Shown piece by piece: positions 58,859 to 64,000 of a stretch of DNA of 64,000 bases (position 1 is the first letter of the stretch; the number at the start of each line of letters is the position of its first letter). Under the pieces are notes generated by a model. The model had not been told where the DNA came from, did not search any database, and saw only the letters and a program-made list of their open reading frames with translations. Both the position numbers and the translations under genes were made by a program. Source of the stretch: Opitutia bacterium (GTDB lineage: Bacteria; Verrucomicrobiota; Verrucomicrobiia; Opitutales; Opitutaceae). The DNA lies in the NCBI GenBank assembly GCA_947449835.1, contig CANFSZ010000004.1, positions 33,885-97,884 of the forward strand, given 5' to 3'.

Positions 58859-60169
58859 ATGCATGTGTTTCGATTTTTCCTCGTTTTCGCCGCTGTGGTC
58901 CTGGCAAATCACGTCTCCGCTCAAACGGAACCGCTTTCTCTGGCGCAGGCCTTGGGCGCAGTCGAAGGCGTTAACGTCACGGTGCTTTTAAGTCGCGAGT
59001 CTGCGGCTCAGGTCTTGGAGGCTTCGAATCAGCAGCGGGTCGGGCTCATGCCAATCGTGGGATTGAGCGGTAATCAAAAACGCACCGAAGCAGTTTCAGT
59101 TACGAGCAGCGGCGCTCTTACGCAGACTCCTGCGACCAACCGCTTCGACGGAAAGCTCACGGGCAACCTCGCGGTTTTGAATCCGCAGCAACTCTCGGCC
59201 TACAAAGCCTCGCGCGTCGGTATCGCGGTAGCGCAGGCTGATTATCAATCGACGTTGCAAACCGCACTGACTTCCGTGGCGCAGACGTTTTTCACGCATT
59301 TGCGAAATCTCCGGCGCATCGAAGTTTTAGACGCCAACACTGCGCGCGCCAAAGCCCTCGTGGATCTTGCGCTCAACCAATTGAGCGCCGGCGTGGCGAC
59401 GCAGATCGATGTGACCCGAGCGGAATCTCTCCTCGCGCAAGCCGAGCAAGCCCGTTTACAACAAGACACCGTCGTTTACCAAAGCGCGTTATTGTTGCAG
59501 CGTTTATTGGATTTAGATCCCGCGCGCCGTTTGGCTTTGGCCGATTTCGAGGTGCGGCGCGTTAACGCCGGCAACTTTGCCGACGGCTTCGAGCAGACGA
59601 CGTTTGCCAAACGCGCCGATTGGCTCCGCGCGCAAAAGGCCGTCGAACAGGCGAAAGTCGATGTTCAAACCGCCAAGTTCCAACGTCTCCCTGCGCTCGG
59701 TCTCAGCGGCGAATACGGCTACGCGGCTGCCGAGGTTCTAGACAATACCAACAAGCAAGCCTGGTTCGCCGGCGCGACGGTGACGGTTCCGATTTTCGAT
59801 GGTTTTAAAAGCGGCGCCGACCGGCGCGCCGCGCTTTCGCGGCAACGTGCCCAAGCCGTACGTTTGCATAATCTCGAGCTGCAAATCTCCGCTGAACTCC
59901 GACTCGCGCAACAAGACGCGAGCTCACGTTTCGCCCAAATCGCAGTTGCGGAAAAAAGTCTGCACCTCGCTGAGCAAGAATTGGAGCTCGCGCAAAAACG
60001 TTTCCAACAAGGCGTCGCCGATAATCGCGAAATCATCGAAGCGCAGAATCGTCTCGCGATCGCCAGCGACGGCCGCGTCGAAGCGGTTTACCAATATAAT
60101 CTCAGCCGCGTCGAACTCGCCCGCGCCAAGGGCGACGTGCGCGGCATCCTCGCGGAGCGCGTGGAATGA
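58859..60169 (+). CDS. TolC-family outer membrane efflux protein
   Basis: Signal peptide; coiled-coil OEP repeats ([31 protein letters not shown]). Confidence 0.9.
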   Translation: MHVFRFFLVFAAVVLANHVSAQTEPLSLAQALGAVEGVNVTVLLSRESAAQVLEASNQQRVGLMPIVGLSGNQKRTEAVSVTSSGALTQTPATNRFDGKLTGNLAVLNPQQLSAYKASRVGIAVAQADYQSTLQTALTSVAQTFFTHLRNLRRIEVLDANTARAKALVDLALNQLSAGVATQIDVTRAESLLAQAEQARLQQDTVVYQSALLLQRLLDLDPARRLALADFEVRRVNAGNFADGFEQTTFAKRADWLRAQKAVEQAKVDVQTAKFQRLPALGLSGEYGYAAAEVLDNTNKQAWFAGATVTVPIFDGFKSGADRRAALSRQRAQAVRLHNLELQISAELRLAQQDASSRFAQIAVAEKSLHLAEQELELAQKRFQQGVADNREIIEAQNRLAIASDGRVEAVYQYNLSRVELARAKGDVRGILAERVE

Positions 60170-60747
60170 GCGCAGCGCCGATGTTGATCCTCGCTTCGGC
60201 TTCGCCGCGTCGGCGGGAGTTGCTCGCGCAACTCGGGGTGAGTTTTACCGTCGTGACGGCCGCGGTGACCGAGCACGAAGATCCCGCGACCGATCCGCGC
60301 ATCATGGTCGCGCACAATGCCGCGCTTAAAGCCGATTGGGTCGCGGCGCGGCATCCTGAGGCGCTCGTGCTTGGGGCCGATACGACGGTTTTTCTGGAAG
60401 GCGCGGCGTTGAATAAACCCGCCGACGCTGTCGAAGCGCGCTCGATGTTGCGGCGTTTGAGTGGTCGCACGCACACGGTGTTTACCGGTTTGGCGTTGCG
60501 GCGCGTCTGCGATGGACTGCGCATCGATGAAGGCGAGTCGAGCGAAGTGACGTTTAAGTCTTTCGGTGACGACGTGATCGAAGCCTATCTCGCCCGCGTG
60601 CATACACTTGATAAGGCCGGCGGCTACGGCATTCAAGATCAGGCCGACTTGATCGTGGAGCGTTACGCAGGGTCGTTGTCGAATATCATCGGACTGCCCT
60701 CAGAAACTACGAAACAAATTTTGACCCGGTGCGGTCTGCTGCGCTGA
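60166..60747 (+). CDS. maf: Maf family nucleoside triphosphate pyrophosphatase
   Basis: LILASASPRRRELLAQLG, LGADTTV, GYGIQDQADLIVERYAGSLSNIIGLP; ATGA overlap with tolC-like gene. Confidence 0.95.
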   Translation: MSAAPMLILASASPRRRELLAQLGVSFTVVTAAVTEHEDPATDPRIMVAHNAALKADWVAARHPEALVLGADTTVFLEGAALNKPADAVEARSMLRRLSGRTHTVFTGLALRRVCDGLRIDEGESSEVTFKSFGDDVIEAYLARVHTLDKAGGYGIQDQADLIVERYAGSLSNIIGLPSETTKQILTRCGLLR

Positions 60748-60779
60748 ATGATTCTCGTCCCTCCCGAAGCCCAGCGTCC

Positions 60780-61892
60780 ATGAGCATCCTTTTAAGCGAG
60801 CCGCCACCCTCCCGATCACGCCGGGCTTTGCCGCGGTTGTCGACGAACCCCGAGGTGCGCTCGATCCAAATCGGAGTCATCGGCACGCTCGTGTTGCACC
60901 TGCTGCTCTTTGTGGCTGCTCCATATTTGTTGAAAGTCGCACCAGAGTCCTTGGTGCCGCGCACGCCGCCGCCCCAGACCTTCAGCATCGAAATGGCGCC
61001 AGAGGAATTTGAAGCGCCGAAGCCGCCACCCAAGCCGCTGCCCTCGAAGTTCGTGGAGGCCAATCCTGACGCGCCGGATAATCCGCCCGATAAGACGAAT
61101 AATTTCAGTTTCATGAACCAGCAGGTCGCGCAGGAGAAGCCGACGCCCAATGGCAAGAACGACATGCCTGCGCTCGATGGGAAAAAAGACATTCAATCCA
61201 CGCAGATCGTCGACGGCCAACTCACCAAGCCGCAGGAATCGGTGCCGATGGCGCCACCGGTCGAAGTCGCCGCCAAAGACGCGCCGCAGGAAGCGCCGAA
61301 GCAGGAACAGAATCCGCTCTCGGGTTTTGAGAAGAAAGAAGGGGACAACGCCGATGCCTTTGGCAGCAACATCGCTAAATTTGTCGAGGGCGCCAAGGCA
61401 GTGCCCGAGCGCGTTGAAGGCATCAAGAATGCGCCTTTGCTTCAAGGCGCGCAGGCGAGCACGCCCAAGATCGATCGCCAGAAACCGCAGCCCCGTCCCG
61501 TGCTACAAAAGCAGCAGGTGCGTCCCGGCATTTTTTCGGATAATAAATTCGGCACGATGAACATCGGCCCAACCGCGGTCGATGCGCGATGGAGTAACTA
61601 CGGCGTTTATTTGCAGCGCATGATTGAGACGGTGCAGATCCAGTGGGATCGCATCTTGCTTTCTAGCTCACTGTATCCGCCCTCGGGTACGACTGTGACC
61701 GTGAGTTTCCGCATGGATTCCGACGGAAAGATCACGACGATTATCGACGTCAAAAATACCTCCAGCGACCAAGGCAAAGAAGCGTGCATCAGCGCGATTA
61801 CCGCGCGTTCGCCTTACGGAAAATGGTCCGACGACATGGTGGCGATGTTGGGCAACTCGCAGGACATGACGTTCACTTTTTATTATCAGTGA
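60780..61892 (+). CDS. tonB: TonB-like energy transducer
   Basis: N-terminal TM, Pro-rich periplasmic region APKPPPKPLP, C-terminal TonB-like domain. Confidence 0.75.
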   Translation: MSILLSEPPPSRSRRALPRLSTNPEVRSIQIGVIGTLVLHLLLFVAAPYLLKVAPESLVPRTPPPQTFSIEMAPEEFEAPKPPPKPLPSKFVEANPDAPDNPPDKTNNFSFMNQQVAQEKPTPNGKNDMPALDGKKDIQSTQIVDGQLTKPQESVPMAPPVEVAAKDAPQEAPKQEQNPLSGFEKKEGDNADAFGSNIAKFVEGAKAVPERVEGIKNAPLLQGAQASTPKIDRQKPQPRPVLQKQQVRPGIFSDNKFGTMNIGPTAVDARWSNYGVYLQRMIETVQIQWDRILLSSSLYPPSGTTVTVSFRMDSDGKITTIIDVKNTSSDQGKEACISAITARSPYGKWSDDMVAMLGNSQDMTFTFYYQ

Positions 61893-62650
61893 GCGGCGTG
61901 CCGGAGAGTTTTTGGACGGGCGTCCCTATGGGCCGCGATGTGACGCGCATCGTGAGCGACGCGAATGGTCTGGCGGCTTTCGTGAAACCCGCCGGCGTGT
62001 TGTCGCATCCCAATCAATCGTCGGATCAACCCAAGGCCTTGGTCGATGCGCGCTACACGCTCGACGGGGAATTTTACGAATGGCGCGATGCAGCTGGCGC
62101 CGTGCGGCGGTTGTGGTTATTGAACCGGCTTGATTCGGCGACTTCGGGCGTTATGCTTGTCGCTGCTAGCGAGGAATTAGCGCAGGAGATTCGGGCGCAA
62201 TTTAAACGGAAACAGGTGCGAAAGATTTATCACGCGCTGGTGTTTGGTGCTCCGGCGAAGTCGGTGGAACTCTGGCGCGATCTGCTCGCAGTGGAAAAAA
62301 AGGGCGGCCAAATCCGCACCGCAGCCCACGCCGGTCACATGCCTTCGGAAAGTCGCATGAGCGTCGTACGCGTCGGCCGCAAGCAACCGAAGCTCACGTT
62401 GATCCGCCTCGAGCCGCAGACCGGGCGCAGCCATCAACTCCGCGTACAATGCGCCAAGCGTCATCTCCCAATCGTGGGTGATCAGACGTATGGCGATTTC
62501 ACGCGCAATCGCGCCTTCGCCAAACAGGCGGAAACGAAACGGCTGTTTTTGCATTCGTTGGAGACGAGTTTTGCCTACACGTGGCACGGCAAGGAGTTTG
62601 ATTTCGCCGCGAAGGCACCGCTGCCAGCGGAATTCGAAGCGTGGCTTTGA
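61889..62650 (+). CDS. RluA-family pseudouridine synthase
   Basis: LLNRLDSATSGVMLVA, LEPQTGRSHQLRVQCAKRHLPIVGDQTYGD; GTG start overlaps tonB stop (GTGA). Confidence 0.88.
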   Translation: MSGVPESFWTGVPMGRDVTRIVSDANGLAAFVKPAGVLSHPNQSSDQPKALVDARYTLDGEFYEWRDAAGAVRRLWLLNRLDSATSGVMLVAASEELAQEIRAQFKRKQVRKIYHALVFGAPAKSVELWRDLLAVEKKGGQIRTAAHAGHMPSESRMSVVRVGRKQPKLTLIRLEPQTGRSHQLRVQCAKRHLPIVGDQTYGDFTRNRAFAKQAETKRLFLHSLETSFAYTWHGKEFDFAAKAPLPAEFEAWL

Positions 62651-62735
62651 GTCCGCGCTGACTTTGGCGGCGGAGCGGTATTACCGCAGACTTCCCTCGA
62701 CGCGTCGTTTGTGTTTCTTTGCTCCGCTTAACGTC

Positions 62736-63767
62736 ATGATTCTGCCGAAATCCCATCGCCTCAGCCCTGAGCAACTCGCCGAGATCACCGCCATCGTCGC
62801 GGAGTTTGGTTGCAAGATTCAGCCGATCATTGGCGCGGTGCGGACCATTTACGCGATTGTCGGCGATGAGCGCGAAGACCTCATGATCAACCGGCTCGAG
62901 GGGCTGGAGTATATCGATCGCATCGACCGCATACAGTCACCGTTCAAGCTCATGGACAAACGCTCGGACTTGGCCAGTCACCGCATCAAAATCGGTGGGG
63001 TCACGCTCGGTGAGGAACTGTTCGTCATCGCGGGCGCGTGCACCATCGACCCGAAGAATCCTAATTATTTCTACGAAACGGCCGCGGCGGTAAAAGAAGC
63101 CGGCGCCAATGCTCTGCGCGGCGGCGTGTGGAAGCCGCGCACCAATCCGTACTCGTTTCAGGGCGATGTGAAGTCGCTCGATATTCTGATGGAGGCTTCG
63201 CGTCGGACGGGTTTGCCCGTCGATACCGAGGTGATGGAAGAAGCCCACATCGCGCTCGCCCTCAATGCGGGCGTGACGACGTTGCAAGTCGGCGCCCGCA
63301 ACGCTCTCAACTATTCGCTCCTTCGCGCGATTGGCAAAGCGATCGGCGAGCGCGACACCGCGGTCTTGCTCAAGCGGAGTATTCACATGGGCCCTCTCAA
63401 CGAGTTTATCTCGGCGGCGGAATACATTGCGGCGTTCGGCAATCCCAATGTCATTCTCTGCCCGCGCGGCACCACGCCTACGCTCGATGGTTATCGGAAT
63501 CACCCCGATGAAAGCATCACGCCGCTCTTAAAGGAAAAAACCTGGGCGCCGGTCGTCGTCGATCCTTCGCACTCGGTCGGTAAGGCCAGTTACGTCCCTG
63601 CGGCCGCGCTTGCCGCTGTCGCTTACGGCGCGGATGGCCTTTGCATCGAGGCGCACGTCGAACCGACGAAGGGCATCGGCGATGATCCGAAACAATCGCT
63701 TACGCCAGAGGTGCTCAAGAAAACGATTACCCAGGCTAAACAACTCTGGGCCCTCCGCCGCAGTTAA
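62736..63767 (+). CDS. aroF: 3-deoxy-7-phosphoheptulonate synthase, type I-beta
   Basis: GACTIDPKNPNYFYETAAAVKEAGANALRGGVWKPRTNPYSFQG; VDPSHSVGKASYVPAAALAAVAYGADGLCIEAH. Confidence 0.94.
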   Translation: MILPKSHRLSPEQLAEITAIVAEFGCKIQPIIGAVRTIYAIVGDEREDLMINRLEGLEYIDRIDRIQSPFKLMDKRSDLASHRIKIGGVTLGEELFVIAGACTIDPKNPNYFYETAAAVKEAGANALRGGVWKPRTNPYSFQGDVKSLDILMEASRRTGLPVDTEVMEEAHIALALNAGVTTLQVGARNALNYSLLRAIGKAIGERDTAVLLKRSIHMGPLNEFISAAEYIAAFGNPNVILCPRGTTPTLDGYRNHPDESITPLLKEKTWAPVVVDPSHSVGKASYVPAAALAAVAYGADGLCIEAHVEPTKGIGDDPKQSLTPEVLKKTITQAKQLWALRRS

Positions 63768-63776
63768 AAGTCCCGT

Positions 63777-64000
63777 TCACAGTAAGCTCAGTTGCGAGTT
63801 ATCTGTCGGCGTGACGGTGATTTTCCGCTTGGGTTTCGCCGTCAGCGTCGGTGCGGGCAAAGCCACGGTGGCGTCGTCGCTTTCGAGTTTCGCGAGGATG
63901 GTTTTCGCGCGGTCGATCACGCTCAAGGGCAAGCCCGCGAGTCGGGCGACTTGGATGCCGTAGCTGCGATCGGCGGCGCCGGGGACGACGCGACGCATGA
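63777..64000 (-). CDS. mutS: DNA mismatch repair protein MutS, C-terminal fragment (cut by window edge)
   Basis: [38 protein letters not shown], typical MutS C-terminus; frame is open to the window end. Confidence 0.9.
   Translation of the reverse strand, partial: MRRVVPGAADRSYGIQVARLAGLPLSVIDRAKTILAKLESDDATVALPAPTLTAKPKRKITVTPTDNSQLSLL

Noticed and set aside
1-64000. CRISPR arrays, tRNAs, rRNAs, transposases, phage or known defence systems
   Set aside because: None recognised by reading the sequence and ORFs; the XerC/D-like recombinase (50679-51629) sits among housekeeping genes without mobile-element context. tRNAscan-SE and PADLOC/DefenseFinder would confirm.

Overview
This 64 kb window is GC-rich bacterial chromosome. 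Gene content and TonB-receptor style resemble Verrucomicrobia/Opitutaceae, but that is inference because no rRNA is present. It is almost fully coding. I saw no tRNA, rRNA, CRISPR array, IS element or prophage. Housekeeping genes include rsgA, dtd, fabV, dapF-like, sppA, xylB, rsmA, trpC, mazG, xerC/D-like, hemL, nadE, maf, tonB, DAHP synthase and the 3' end of mutS. They flank a SusD-less, pectin/rhamnogalacturonan-type polysaccharide cluster (about 6.9-25.3 kb): two Asp-box propellers, an MGH1-like hydrolase, a beta-helix/TIM fusion, GH127, an alpha/beta hydrolase, a TonB-dependent receptor, DUF3826 and PL1. A PL26-like exo-rhamnogalacturonan lyase lies apart at 43.7-46.4 kb. The most notable observations come from reading motifs in the supplied translations: (1) a DapF homologue with both catalytic Cys positions replaced by Ser; (2) a RibBA-type protein whose GTP cyclohydrolase II half has lost all three Zn-binding Cys (RibBX-like), placed inside the polysaccharide cluster; (3) a 495-aa protein of unresolved function next to dapF; (4) an unlisted 30-aa predicted membrane peptide between dapF and an ECF sigma/anti-sigma pair; (5) a secreted S55 (SpoIVB-type) protease paired with a large secreted protein; (6) a long stem-loop between the TonB receptor gene and the DUF3826/PL1 genes. 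No obvious defence or mobile system was found.
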